Shown: positions 8,552 to 17,389, counted from the first letter of the stretch. The stretch: 35,213 bases of DNA from Sphingobacteriales bacterium (GCA_024642285.1 JAHEBJ010000025.1:1-35213), one strand, 5' to 3'. Numbers and translations: made by a program. Notes: a model not told the origin generated them from the letters alone.

Positions 8552-9514
8552 TTAGTCCAGCTGTTTTTTTAACTGAACAAATGACCACGCAGTAAATGGC
8601 AAAACCAGCATGTTGGCAAAGTACAGCCAGTTGTTGGTCAAGGAAAATAAAACCGTGCTTATCGTTATCAGAAATAAAGGATATAAAATAAAAAGAAAAG
8701 CGATCATTTTTGCATCGTAATGGCCTTCTTCTTTTATAGAAATTTTACCCACCCATTTTACAAAATAATACAAGGGAGCATGCACAACTAGACCAACTAA
8801 AGCAGGAACAAAAAGTAATATTTTTTTTAACAGTGATTGGTTTACATAAAATTTTTTGAACAGCGTTTCTTTATCGGTTGCTTCAATTTCAAAAACATAT
8901 TTACTTAACTGCGGCTTAAGGGTTTCATTAAAATGTTTAATGGCATTCCCATGTGTGTCATTATAATTGATATCCTCTTTGGTAATGATGTCGCCAAACG
9001 AAAGTTTAATGTTCTTGCCAAATTTTCTGAACGAACTGTAGTTGATCGCAACGGGTAAAACTTTCACATCAATTGCTGCCTGCCAGCTGCTGATGGCCAG
9101 TCTGGCTGTCCCTTTCTTTAACGGACGTAAATGCCATTCATTGATGCAACGGCCTTCGCTGAAAATCAGAACAATGCCTTTTTTCTCAAATAACTTCTTA
9201 CAAAGATCGAAGGTGATATAATTTTCTTCCAGGTTCTCAGCGCCTTCACTAACGCGGTACACCGGGAACATTTTAAACAAGGTTAGTATTTTAGCAAACC
9301 ATTTATTTTTAAATGCATCGCCACGGGCAAGGGAGTAAATAGTTCCATCAAACAAAGTGCAAAGTATGATGGCGTCTAAAAAGGAATTGGGGTGATTGGC
9401 AGCAAGTATTAGTGGTCCCTCATGTTTTAGAAATTCTTTTTTATTGATTGATAAATCCCTGCAATATAGAGGAAAGGCAAGCCGGGCGATAATTTTTACT
9501 GATGAATAAAGCAA
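8552..9514 (-). CDS. PlsC-like glycerolipid acyltransferase, membrane-bound
   Basis: Member of the lysophospholipid acyltransferase superfamily, predicted to acylate glycerol-3-phosphate or a lysophospholipid; the exact substrate is not clear. It has 320 residues. The catalytic motif reads NHPNSFLD with five residues between His and Asp, unlike the usual HX4D but like the HANQFVD form of eukaryotic GPATs. The second and third blocks are FPVYR and IVLIFSEGR. Two hydrophobic C-terminal segments (about 228-250 and 270-312) anchor it in the membrane. The start is TTG at 9512-9514; a stop lies two codons upstream, so no earlier start is possible. It is 80 bp downstream of yqgE on the same strand. 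The family is firm; the substrate is open. Confidence 0.85.
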   Translation of the reverse strand: MLYSSVKIIARLAFPLYCRDLSINKKEFLKHEGPLILAANHPNSFLDAIILCTLFDGTIYSLARGDAFKNKWFAKILTLFKMFPVYRVSEGAENLEENYITFDLCKKLFEKKGIVLIFSEGRCINEWHLRPLKKGTARLAISSWQAAIDVKVLPVAINYSSFRKFGKNIKLSFGDIITKEDINYNDTHGNAIKHFNETLKPQLSKYVFEIEATDKETLFKKFYVNQSLLKKILLFVPALVGLVVHAPLYYFVKWVGKISIKEEGHYDAKMIAFLFILYPLFLITISTVLFSLTNNWLYFANMLVLPFTAWSFVQLKKQLD

Positions 9515-9594
9515 TTGATGTTAGTTTGAGCAGGGAAGATAATTATTAATTGAAGACAAATAAGGAATACAGGATGCAAAAAAAATATCTGTAT

Positions 9595-10146
9595 TTAATT
9601 TAATTGCGGATCAATAGGAAAGTTAATCATCATTTCATATTCACCACCCAATTCCTGCAAGCTTCTTTTCCAGATTTCGTTATGTTCAGTATTAAAAACC
9701 AGCTTGCGATTTGCTGAAACCGTAAGCCAGCTTTTTTCTTCAAGTTCTCCTTTTAACTGGCCACCGCCCCAACCGCTGTATCCAACAAAAAATTTTATTC
9801 TGTTCAGGTTGAGACTATTGTTTTTTATCAATGCCGTTACCGTTTCAAAATTTCCTCCCCAATAAATATCTTTACTGACTTCTATGGAATCCGGAATCAA
9901 ATCGGGGTATTGATGTACAAAATGTATTGTATTCATTTGCACCGGTCCTCCATAATAAACAGGCAGGCTGTACCCATCCAGTTCGGTGACCAGTTCATCT
10001 AATGTCTGTTCTATCTGCTTGTTTAAAACAAATCCAAAACTGCCTTCTTCCTGGTGCTCACACAAAAGAATAACTGTCCGTAAAAAATTCGGATCCTTTA
10101 AAAACGGGTCTGCTATCAACAATATACCAGCGGCAGGTTCAATCAT
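9595..10146 (-). CDS. yqgE: YqgE/AlgH family protein
   Basis: Cytosolic protein of the UPF0301 (DUF179) family, 183 residues, whose molecular role is not established; AlgH was named for an effect on alginate genes in Pseudomonas. Family marks: an N-terminal AAGILLIADPFLKDPNFLRTV, then VILLCEHQEEGSFGFVLNK, a central YYGGPVQMNTIHFVH, and FFVGYSGWGGGQLKGELEEKSW near residue 130. ATG at 10146. It is divergent from the histidine kinase gene across a 140-bp AT-rich gap, and the acyltransferase follows on the same strand. Family assignment is secure. Confidence 0.93.
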   Translation of the reverse strand: MIEPAAGILLIADPFLKDPNFLRTVILLCEHQEEGSFGFVLNKQIEQTLDELVTELDGYSLPVYYGGPVQMNTIHFVHQYPDLIPDSIEVSKDIYWGGNFETVTALIKNNSLNLNRIKFFVGYSGWGGGQLKGELEEKSWLTVSANRKLVFNTEHNEIWKRSLQELGGEYEMMINFPIDPQLN

Positions 10147-10286
10147 ATTTCTAAATTAATATTTTAATGGAAATAATGGCGGCACGATTGTAACTTTTTC
10201 TCTAAAAAAATTTAAACCTTAGTTAAATTTACGGTTTATACGTTTTGGTGTATTTTACGCACAGTAACTGAATTACCTTTACAGCA

Positions 10287-11609
10287 ATGAAGAAAATTTT
10301 TCCAATTATTACGATTTTGATACTGTTCTCTTTGCTGGGATTAATTTTCTTTCAATACCTCTGGATAAAAAGTGCGAAGGACATAAAAGATAAGCAGGTA
10401 GAAGATAATATTGTTCGGGCGCTTTACTATGCAGCCTCCGTGCTTACTCAGGAAAAGAATGCTTTAATGCCTTTGCCACGAAAAAGCGACCTGCTTTTTC
10501 CGGGAGACAAACTGCAAATGCAGTATTTCAAGCCTTCAGTAATAAAACGATTTTCAAAGGATGAGATTTCGGATATCATCAGGATGGGTTTCGACAAAAA
10601 TAACCTGAAAGATTATCCTTTTGAATTTAATGTAAGCGTGAATTCCATTAATGGCGATCAGGTGTATAGTGAGAAATTTTACAATTATTATATCGACTCA
10701 GCCAACAATCTCAATCATGTATTACCCCTTGAACCGGCAAGCGGCAGTAATTTCGAAAACCTTGCAAGCGAAGAATTATTGTCTGTAATTGTACCCAATC
10801 AAAAAACCAGGATATGGAAAGAAATGATCTGGTTTATTTTAGGAGCGATTGTTTTTACGCTGATCATCACAACTGCGTTTTTCATCACTATCCGAACTTT
10901 ATTAAAACAGAAAAAACTCAGTGAGATAAAATCTGATTTTATCAACAATATGACGCATGAGTTTAAAACACCATTGGCAACCATTTCCCTTGCCGTTGAT
11001 GCTTTGAAAAATGAGAAGGTGACCGGCGATAAAGAAAAGACCGGCTATTTCACCGCAATCATTAAGGAGGAAAATAAACGCATGAATAAGCAGGTAGAAA
11101 CCATACTGCAAGCGGCTTTGCTGGATAAGCAGGAAGTGCAATTGAATCTTAAACGATCAGCCGCACACGACCTGATTGTTGGTGCACTGAATAATATCAA
11201 CCTGCAGGTGGAAGAAAAAGGAGGCACACTGGAAGTGGAAATGGATGCTGAAAATGATGTGATTAATGCGGATGAAGTTCACTTTACCAATCTCATCAAT
11301 AACCTGCTCGACAATGCGGTTAAATATTCAAAAGAAAATCTGCATATTAAACTCACAACAAAAAGTACCGGTAACCAGTTTAAAATTAAAATTGAAGACA
11401 ATGGAATAGGGATGAACAAAGAAACCCTCCATCGGATATTTGAAAAATTTTACCGTGCTCATACCGGTAATGTGCACAACGTAAAAGGTTTCGGCCTTGG
11501 CTTAAGTTATGTAAAAACAATGGTTGAAGCCCATCGTGGCACTATTAAAGCAGAAAGCGTTTTAGGCAAAGGCAGCAGCTTTTGTATTACCCTGCCTTTG
11601 GCTAAGTAG
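10287..11609 (+). CDS. sensor histidine kinase
   Basis: Membrane sensor kinase of a two-component system, 440 residues. Transmembrane helix 1 lies at about 5-25 and helix 2 at about 178-203, leaving a periplasmic sensor of roughly 150 residues with no domain I recognise. The dimerisation domain has the phospho-accepting His224 in MTHEFKTPLATISLAVDAL. The ATPase domain shows the N box around N343 (NLLDNAVKYSK), the G1 box DNGIGM (371-376), the F box FEKFYRA and the G2 box GFGLGLSYVK. No response regulator gene lies on either side within the window, so its partner must be elsewhere. The stimulus is unknown. Confidence 0.93.
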   Translation: MKKIFPIITILILFSLLGLIFFQYLWIKSAKDIKDKQVEDNIVRALYYAASVLTQEKNALMPLPRKSDLLFPGDKLQMQYFKPSVIKRFSKDEISDIIRMGFDKNNLKDYPFEFNVSVNSINGDQVYSEKFYNYYIDSANNLNHVLPLEPASGSNFENLASEELLSVIVPNQKTRIWKEMIWFILGAIVFTLIITTAFFITIRTLLKQKKLSEIKSDFINNMTHEFKTPLATISLAVDALKNEKVTGDKEKTGYFTAIIKEENKRMNKQVETILQAALLDKQEVQLNLKRSAAHDLIVGALNNINLQVEEKGGTLEVEMDAENDVINADEVHFTNLINNLLDNAVKYSKENLHIKLTTKSTGNQFKIKIEDNGIGMNKETLHRIFEKFYRAHTGNVHNVKGFGLGLSYVKTMVEAHRGTIKAESVLGKGSSFCITLPLAK

Positions 11610-11780
11610 AATAATCCTTTAAAACCGAAACCAGAGGGTTCAGTTTCTGCCCAAGCCTTTTTTCATTTTCCATCCAATTTTTTTTATTACTGAAAATTCA
11701 GCTAACGCAAAACTTTGAATTCAAACCAAGATACACAGGTAGCTTTTCAATTTTTTTTTGTTGGGCCACCTAAATCTGAC
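11610..11780. other. AT-rich spacer after the histidine kinase
   Basis: No coding sequence is seen on either strand. T-rich runs occur (11686-11693, 11749-11759), and GAAAC/GTTTC can pair near 11625-11645 without a following T-run, so no terminator is called. Box arrays for the dcw cluster begin just after this stretch. Confidence 0.5.
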
Positions 11781-11783
11781 TAT

Positions 11784-11819
11784 TCACACTAATCCACAGC
11801 TTTCCACAGTCAATTCACA
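11784..11819 (-). promoter_or_regulatory. phased TGTGR box array upstream of mraZ
   Basis: On the minus strand four TGTGA/TGTGG units lie one helical turn apart: plus-strand TCACA at 11784-11788, CCACA at 11794-11798 and 11804-11808, and TCACA at 11815-11819 (steps of 10, 10 and 11 bp). The units can be read as weak DnaA boxes (TAATCCACA at 11790 differs from TTATCCACA by one base) or as a second, inverted MraZ-type array. An exact DnaA-box match lies at 11872. Confidence 0.5.
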
Positions 11820-11871
11820 TCAAATTTCATTGTTTTTGTCCTATAAGTATACTAATACAGCAATACGGGCT

Positions 11872-11880
11872 TGTGGATAA
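11872..11880 (-). promoter_or_regulatory. exact DnaA-box match TTATCCACA
   Basis: The minus strand reads TTATCCACA, the E. coli-type DnaA consensus. It lies 28 bp before the first MraZ box and 96 bp before the mraZ start. With the array at 11784 it could allow DnaA or a TGTGG-reading protein to act on the dcw promoter. A single 9-mer can occur by chance in AT-rich DNA. Confidence 0.4.
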
Positions 11881-11897
11881 AAAACTTTCCACTAAAA

Positions 11898-11929
11898 TTG
11901 ATTATAAAGTGGGAAAAAGTGTTATTTTG
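11898..11929 (+). promoter_or_regulatory. candidate promoter of the dcw cluster
   Basis: TTG at 11898-11900 and TATTTTG at 11923-11929, spaced 22 bp, resemble the Bacteroidota -33 and -7 elements; the -7 is one T short of TAnnTTTG. The -7 overlaps the second and third MraZ boxes, so MraZ binding would block it. Confidence 0.4.
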
Positions 11930-11934
11930 TGGGA
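11910..11934 (+). promoter_or_regulatory. MraZ operator: three TGGGA-type boxes at 10-bp spacing
   Basis: TGGGA (11910-11914), TGTTA (11920-11924) and TGGGA (11930-11934) are direct repeats separated by 5-bp spacers. This is the architecture known for MraZ operators in E. coli (TGGGN repeats with 5-nt spacers), located 34 bp before the mraZ start. The outer boxes are identical and the middle one is degenerate. Autoregulation of the cluster by MraZ is inferred. Confidence 0.8.
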
Positions 11935-11967
11935 GTATATATGAATTAATACGCTAAATACCTGAAA

Positions 11968-12429
11968 ATGATAGGTTTCCTCGGTGAATATGAGGCCACT
12001 TTAGATGCTAAAGGGCGCTTCCTTTTACCGGCAGGCTTTAAAAAGCAATTGCCGGAAGAGGGTGCTACGCATTTTATTATAAACCGGGGTTTTGAAAAAT
12101 GCCTCACATTATATCCCCAGCAAAGCTGGGATCCTATTTTTTCTGAGATCAGCAAACTGAATGATTTTGATCCCAAGGTAAGAGAATTCAGGCGTTATTT
12201 TTTAAACGGTGCTACCCAACTGGAATTAGATTCAGCAGGGCGGCTGCTGGTTCCGAAAAACCTGACCGAACATGCTGGTTTGGAAAAGGAAATTGTGTTG
12301 GTGTCGGCGGTTAACAAAATTGAGATATGGGATAAAAGTAAGTATATGCAGTTCTTTGAAACTTTTACACCACAATCATTCAGTGATTTGGCAAACGAAG
12401 TGATGAACAGGAAGGAAGGCGATTTGTAA
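11968..12429 (+). CDS. mraZ: transcriptional regulator MraZ
   Basis: DNA-binding regulator with two AbrB/SpoVT-like swapped-hairpin halves, usually forming a ring and repressing its own cluster. The 153 residues carry the two signature loops DAKGRFLLPAGFK (about 14-26) and DSAGRLLVPKNL (about 91-102). First gene of the dcw cluster; its likely operator is the three-box array ending 33 bp upstream. The start ATG gives MIGFLGEYEATLDAKGR, the usual beginning of the family. rsmH follows within about 20 bp. Identification is secure. Confidence 0.97.
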   Translation: MIGFLGEYEATLDAKGRFLLPAGFKKQLPEEGATHFIINRGFEKCLTLYPQQSWDPIFSEISKLNDFDPKVREFRRYFLNGATQLELDSAGRLLVPKNLTEHAGLEKEIVLVSAVNKIEIWDKSKYMQFFETFTPQSFSDLANEVMNRKEGDL

Positions 12430-12449
12430 ACGGTAATTTGAAAAATGGA

Positions 12450-13394
12450 ATGAAAAAAGAAAAGGCCGATAAACAAATTCCAAATTCCAAATTCCCTGAT
12501 TATCATACGCCTGTTTTGCTCGATGAATGCCTGGTAGCTTTAAACATTAAGCCCGATGGCATTTATGTGGATTGCACATTTGGAGGCGGCGGCCATAGTC
12601 GTGCTGTCTTAAAGCAGTTGAGTAAACAGGGAAAATTGATTGTTTTTGACCAGGATGAAGAAGCCGCAGAAAATTTGCCAGAGGATGAACGGATTTTATT
12701 TATTCCACAAAATTTCAGGCACCTGCAACGTTTTTTGAGATTGCACAAGATTGCTAAGGTCGACGGCATTCTTGCTGACCTCGGTGTATCCAGTCACCAG
12801 TTTGATGAAGCCGAACGAGGGTTCTCAATTCGTTTTGATGCTGCACTTGACATGCGCATGGATCAACGGCAAACGGGTACGGCGGCAGATGTCCTGAAAA
12901 CATTTTCCGAATTGCAGTTACACAAAATGTTTGAACAGTATGGCGAAGTAACCAATGCAAAAACACTTGCAAAAACCATCGTTGCACAGCGATCCATATC
13001 TCCCATCAGAACAATCAATGAATTTAAAGCTGCAGTTCAAACCATAGTAAAAGGTAATCCCAATAAATATTTCGCGCAGGTTTTTCAGGCATTGCGGATT
13101 GAAGTGAATGATGAGCTGGGGGCATTAAAGGAAATGCTGCAACAGTCCATAGCAGTATTAAATTCTGGTGGCCGCATCTCAGTGATTACTTTTCATTCTC
13201 TGGAAGACAGGTTAGTGAAAAATTTCTATAAGGCGGGAACTTTTGAGGACACAGTAATAGACGATGTGTATGGGCACCGGTTTGAAAATCCTCTTAAAGT
13301 AATCACAAAAAAACCAGTAACAGCAACTGAAAAAGAGTTGAAAGAAAATTCCCGGTCACGTAGTGCAAAGTTGAGGGTGGCTGAAATGAAGTAA
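12450..13394 (+). CDS. rsmH: 16S rRNA m4C1402 methyltransferase RsmH
   Basis: SAM-dependent methyltransferase (formerly MraW) that methylates N4 of C1402 in 16S rRNA. Motifs: YHTPVLLDECLVAL near the start, the SAM-binding loop DCTFGGGGHSRAVL, DQDEEA, ILADLGVSSHQFDEAERGFS with LDMRMDQ, VFQALRIEVNDELGALKEML, and the C-terminal SVITFHSLEDRLVKNFYK. I chose ATG 12450; an in-frame TTG at 12438 would add four residues. It is co-directional with mraZ and the ftsL-like gene. Confidence 0.97.
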   Translation: MKKEKADKQIPNSKFPDYHTPVLLDECLVALNIKPDGIYVDCTFGGGGHSRAVLKQLSKQGKLIVFDQDEEAAENLPEDERILFIPQNFRHLQRFLRLHKIAKVDGILADLGVSSHQFDEAERGFSIRFDAALDMRMDQRQTGTAADVLKTFSELQLHKMFEQYGEVTNAKTLAKTIVAQRSISPIRTINEFKAAVQTIVKGNPNKYFAQVFQALRIEVNDELGALKEMLQQSIAVLNSGGRISVITFHSLEDRLVKNFYKAGTFEDTVIDDVYGHRFENPLKVITKKPVTATEKELKENSRSRSAKLRVAEMK

Positions 13395-13430
13395 AAGTTT
13401 TGAAATAAAAAATTTGAACCACAAGTATAA

Positions 13431-13763
13431 ATGGCAGAGGAGAAAAATATTGAAGAATCACAACCGGTCAGTCCTAAGACCGACTGGAGGAAATTTATCA
13501 GCCACAAATGGGTGGTAAGAAATATCCCGTTCTTTTTGTTTTTGACCCTGCTTGCTGTGTTATATATATATAACGGGCATTATACCGATAAATTGATCTT
13601 GAAAATAAACACAACCGAAAAAGAAATAAAAGAACTGGAATACGAATACAAAACAATTAAGAGCGATGTGATTTTCAGAAGTAAAGCCAGTGAGTTAATA
13701 AAGGCTGTTGAACCATTGGGTTTGAAAGAACTTACTAAACCACCCGTTTTATTGGGTGAGTAA
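13431..13763 (+). CDS. ftsL: FtsL-like divisome protein
   Basis: Small bitopic protein of 110 residues: a cytosolic tail (about 1-32), one transmembrane helix (about 33-52, IPFFLFLTLLAVLYIYNG), and a periplasmic coiled coil rich in K/E (KINTTEKEIKELEYEYKTIK). This is the size, topology and position expected of FtsL, which bridges FtsQ and FtsB-like proteins to FtsW and FtsI. Sequence conservation in this family is low, so the call rests mainly on its place between rsmH and ftsI. It ends LKELTKPPVLLGE. Confidence 0.8.
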   Translation: MAEEKNIEESQPVSPKTDWRKFISHKWVVRNIPFFLFLTLLAVLYIYNGHYTDKLILKINTTEKEIKELEYEYKTIKSDVIFRSKASELIKAVEPLGLKELTKPPVLLGE

Positions 13764-13805
13764 ATAAGAACTCAATAAATATAAATATAAAAGCAATTGG
13801 AATAG

Positions 13806-15929
13806 TTGGAAATAAAGAATGACATATTATGGCGGGTTTATCTCAGTTTTCTCGGGATGGTGATCCTTGGATTGATTGTGATTGGCAAGGCATTCTATAT
13901 CCAGCGTGTAGAGGGAAAATTCTGGACTAATATGGATAGCAGTATGCATTTGAAATACTTACCCATCGATGCAGAACGGGGTACAATTTACAGCGAAGAT
14001 GGAAACATGCTGAGTACATCTATTCCGGTTTTTGATGTGTATGTTGATTTTGGCGCAGAAGGATTAAGAGAAAAAGACGGAAAGAGGTTCAAAGATCATG
14101 TTGACACATTAAGTATACGTCTGTCTAATTTATTCAACGATAAAACCCCTGCTGAATATTTAAAAGAAATGCAACTGGCCTATAAAAATAAAGACCGGTA
14201 CTATCCATTAAAAAAGAAAATATCATTTACTGACTATAAAGAGCTACGGGATTTCCCGTTGGTGAAACTCGGGAAAAACAGAAGTGGATTTATCATCAGT
14301 GCCAAAGACAAACGCATTAATCCCTATGTGCTTTTAGCTAATCGAACTATAGGCCTGGCCAGACCAAATGCAAGTAACGTTGGGTTGGAACAGCGTTACG
14401 ACAGTTTACTGAAAGGTAAGACTGGTACCCAGTTGGTAAGATACATGGCCGGTGCCTATATGCCGGTTGACGGTGGTGATGTAGATCCTGAAAACGGGAA
14501 GGACATCATTTCAACCTTGGATACCTACATTCAGGATGTTACAGAATCTGCTTTAATGAAGATGATGGTTGACAACAATTCTTTGCACGGTACAGCCATT
14601 GTAATGGAAACAGCAACGGGAAAAATAAAAGCCATTGCCAACCTTGGAAAGCAACCCGATGGCACTTATACTGAAGACCTGAACTATGGAATTGGTAAAG
14701 CAACTGAACCCGGCTCGGTTTTCAAGCTGGCCACTTTGTTGAGTTTACTTGAAGATAAATATGTGACCAATAACACAATTGTGAATTGCGAAGGTGGTGT
14801 GAAAAGTTTTCATGGCTTGAGAATTAAAGATTCCCACCTGGGAACACAGGACATAACCGTAAAAGATGCCTTCGAAAGAAGCAGCAATGTGGCTTTTGCT
14901 AAACTGGCCGATCAATATTATGGCAGTCAGCCTTCTAAGTTCACAGCTCACCTTCATAAATTCAGGTTAGATACACTTACTGGCGTCGACCTAACGGCAT
15001 CGTCTGGCCGGCCAACAATTAAGAACCCAACTAACCGAAGCTGGTCAAAAACAACGATTCCCTATATGGCGCATGGTTATGAGGAACTGGTTACTCCGCT
15101 TCACATGCTGATGTTATACAATGCTGTTGCCAACAATGGCAGGATGATGAAACCCTATCTCGTAAGTTCAATTCAACAATATGGTGTTGAAGTAAAAGCC
15201 ATTCAACCTGTAGTACTTGTTGAAAAAATATGCAGCGACGAAACTTTGGCTCAGGTTAAAGAATGTTTACTGGCAGTGGTCAACGGAGATCATGGAACAG
15301 CCCGAAAAATAAAAGATACTACATACCTCATTGCCGGAAAGACAGGCACTGCAGTAACCGCATTGGACAACAGAGGATATAATAAGGGTAACAAAATATA
15401 TCAGGCATCATTTATCGGTTATTTCCCGGCCAATCAACCAAAATATTCGGTTGCAGTAGTTATTCAAAACAGCCGGGAATCAAGAAAAATTTATGGCGCC
15501 GATGTTTCGGGCACTGTATTCAAGGAGATCAGCGACAGGATCTATGGCAGCTATCTGGGTACTCAAAAATATTCAATGGTTAACACAGCCGACAGTACTC
15601 AATATAATTATTTTGGAATGAAGAATGAATTGAGTTCAATATTCAGTTCACTAAATCTTCCGTATACCGATTCTGGTATTTCGGGTTTCTGGCGTGCAAC
15701 ACAAATGAAATATAATACAGGAATATTACGTACACCGTCAATTTCAACTTCAACATCCGGTTCTGTAACCCCTAACGTTGTCGGAATGGGCTTGAAAGAT
15801 GCGGTGTATTTATTAGAAAACATGGGACTGAAAGTTACTGCCACCGGTCGTGGAAGGGTAATGAACCAGTCCCTTTCAGCAGGAACAAATTTTAATAAAA
15901 ACCAAAACATTGCTTTACTACTGAATTGA
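13806..15929 (+). CDS. ftsI: septal peptidoglycan transpeptidase FtsI (PBP3) with PASTA domain
   Basis: Class B penicillin-binding protein that cross-links septal peptidoglycan together with FtsW. It has 707 residues. A transmembrane helix lies at about 9-30, followed by the dimerisation domain with ERGTIYSEDGNMLSTS. The transpeptidase domain has the catalytic S304-V-F-K307, S359-S-N361 and K512-T-G514 motifs, all intact. A C-terminal PASTA domain (about 652-707) starts TPNVVGMGLKDAVYLLENMGL. Translation must begin at TTG 13806: the next in-frame Met lies inside the membrane helix. The stop overlaps the murE start. Beta-lactams should bind it, by family knowledge. Confidence 0.96.
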   Translation: MEIKNDILWRVYLSFLGMVILGLIVIGKAFYIQRVEGKFWTNMDSSMHLKYLPIDAERGTIYSEDGNMLSTSIPVFDVYVDFGAEGLREKDGKRFKDHVDTLSIRLSNLFNDKTPAEYLKEMQLAYKNKDRYYPLKKKISFTDYKELRDFPLVKLGKNRSGFIISAKDKRINPYVLLANRTIGLARPNASNVGLEQRYDSLLKGKTGTQLVRYMAGAYMPVDGGDVDPENGKDIISTLDTYIQDVTESALMKMMVDNNSLHGTAIVMETATGKIKAIANLGKQPDGTYTEDLNYGIGKATEPGSVFKLATLLSLLEDKYVTNNTIVNCEGGVKSFHGLRIKDSHLGTQDITVKDAFERSSNVAFAKLADQYYGSQPSKFTAHLHKFRLDTLTGVDLTASSGRPTIKNPTNRSWSKTTIPYMAHGYEELVTPLHMLMLYNAVANNGRMMKPYLVSSIQQYGVEVKAIQPVVLVEKICSDETLAQVKECLLAVVNGDHGTARKIKDTTYLIAGKTGTAVTALDNRGYNKGNKIYQASFIGYFPANQPKYSVAVVIQNSRESRKIYGADVSGTVFKEISDRIYGSYLGTQKYSMVNTADSTQYNYFGMKNELSSIFSSLNLPYTDSGISGFWRATQMKYNTGILRTPSISTSTSGSVTPNVVGMGLKDAVYLLENMGLKVTATGRGRVMNQSLSAGTNFNKNQNIALLLN

Positions 15930-17389
15930 TATTGCAGGATTTACTATACAAGGTTTCTATACGCACCATAAAGGGTAATACCAATGTGGAAGTAAACGAC
16001 CTGCTGATTGATTCACGAAAAATAAAAAGCGGCAACTGTTTTATTGCTTTAAGAGGATCTAATACAGACGGACAGGAATACATTGAAAGCGCCATTAAAA
16101 ATGGAGCGCTGGCAATAATCTGCAAAACATTTCCCGGGCAGATGAATGATAAGGTTACTTATGTGCAGGTTGAAAATGCAGCAGAGGCGGCAGGATATAT
16201 GGCCCATAATTTTTATGGTGAGCCTTCTTTGAAATTGAAGTTGATTGGTGTTACCGGAACAAATGGAAAAACAACCATCGCAACTTTACTGTGGAAACTA
16301 TTTACTGCACTTGGTTATAAATGCGGGCTGGTAAGTACAGTACAAAATCAGGTTGGCAGTAAAGTTATTGCTTCTACTCATACTACTCCGGATGCAGTTT
16401 CTGTGAATGCTTTGCTAAATCAGATGGTCGATGAAGGATGCGAATTTGTATTTATGGAATGCAGCAGCCATGCCATTCATCAGGACCGCATAACAGGGTT
16501 ACAGTTTACCGGCGCATTGTTCAGTAATATCTCTCATGATCATCTTGATTATCACAAAACATTTGATGAATACATCAGGGTGAAAAAATCATGGTTCGAT
16601 AAACTTCCTTCAACTGCATTTGCCATCAGTAATGCTGATGACAAAAGAGGAGCCGTGATGCTGCAGAATACCAATGCAAAAAAATATTTCTATAGCCTGA
16701 AGACCATGGCTGACTTTAAAGGAAAAATACTTGAGAACAGCCTTGAAGGTTTGCACATGACAGTGAATGAAAAAGAGGTTTTCTTCAGGTTGATAGGTGA
16801 ATTCAATGCGTATAACCTGCTGGCTGCGTATGCTACAGCCGTTTGCTTGGGGGAAGAAAAAGATAATGCTTTACAGGTTTTGAGCAGCCTGGATGGCGCC
16901 GAAGGCAGGTTTGATTATACCATCAGCGATAAAGTAAAAGTTACCGGTATAGTCGATTACGCACACACACCAGATGCATTGTTGAATGTTCTGGCTACGA
17001 TAAAAAATTTGAGACAGGGTAACCAACAGATCATCACTGTTGTTGGTTGCGGTGGGGACAGAGACAAAACCAAACGGCCGGTAATGGCCGAAGTGGCTTG
17101 TGAGTACAGCGACAAAGTAATCTTTACTTCTGATAATCCACGAAGCGAAGATCCGCTGGAGATTTTAAATGATATGCAGGCCGGTGTTAATGCGGTTACA
17201 AAAAAAAAAGTCATTTCCATTGCCGACAGGAAAGAAGCGATTAAAACAGCAGTGAGTCTGGCGAACAGCGAGGATATTGTTTTGATAGCGGGTAAAGGAC
17301 ACGAAAAGTACCAGGAAATAAAAGGCGTGAAGTATGATTTTGATGATAAGAAGATTTTAAATGAAATGTTTGCATTGTTAGAGAAATAG
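15926..17389 (+). CDS. murE: UDP-MurNAc-L-Ala-D-Glu:meso-diaminopimelate ligase
   Basis: Cytosolic Mur ligase that adds the third residue of the peptidoglycan stem peptide using ATP. Of its 487 residues, the ATP loop is GTNGKTT (111-117), and the carbamylated-lysine region is around 220 (VKKSW). The substrate motif is D403-N-P-R406-S-E-D-P, whose Arg is the mark of meso-diaminopimelate specificity (lysine enzymes lack it). The C-terminal GKGHEKYQE is typical. The start TTG at 15926 shares the bases TTGA with the ftsI stop, so translation is probably coupled; another TTG two codons on (15932) is possible. Confidence 0.97.
   Translation: MILQDLLYKVSIRTIKGNTNVEVNDLLIDSRKIKSGNCFIALRGSNTDGQEYIESAIKNGALAIICKTFPGQMNDKVTYVQVENAAEAAGYMAHNFYGEPSLKLKLIGVTGTNGKTTIATLLWKLFTALGYKCGLVSTVQNQVGSKVIASTHTTPDAVSVNALLNQMVDEGCEFVFMECSSHAIHQDRITGLQFTGALFSNISHDHLDYHKTFDEYIRVKKSWFDKLPSTAFAISNADDKRGAVMLQNTNAKKYFYSLKTMADFKGKILENSLEGLHMTVNEKEVFFRLIGEFNAYNLLAAYATAVCLGEEKDNALQVLSSLDGAEGRFDYTISDKVKVTGIVDYAHTPDALLNVLATIKNLRQGNQQIITVVGCGGDRDKTKRPVMAEVACEYSDKVIFTSDNPRSEDPLEILNDMQAGVNAVTKKKVISIADRKEAIKTAVSLANSEDIVLIAGKGHEKYQEIKGVKYDFDDKKILNEMFALLEK

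Noticed and set aside
9566-9595. AATACAG/CTGTATT inverted repeat at the end of yqgE
   Set aside because: 7-bp AT-rich stem with a 16-nt loop and no T-run in a useful place; too weak to call a terminator.
11784-11880. DnaA-box cluster read as a replication origin
   Set aside because: Only one exact box, and the others are degenerate and phased like regulator sites; there is no dnaA or dnaN nearby and no AT-rich unwinding repeats, so an origin is not supported.
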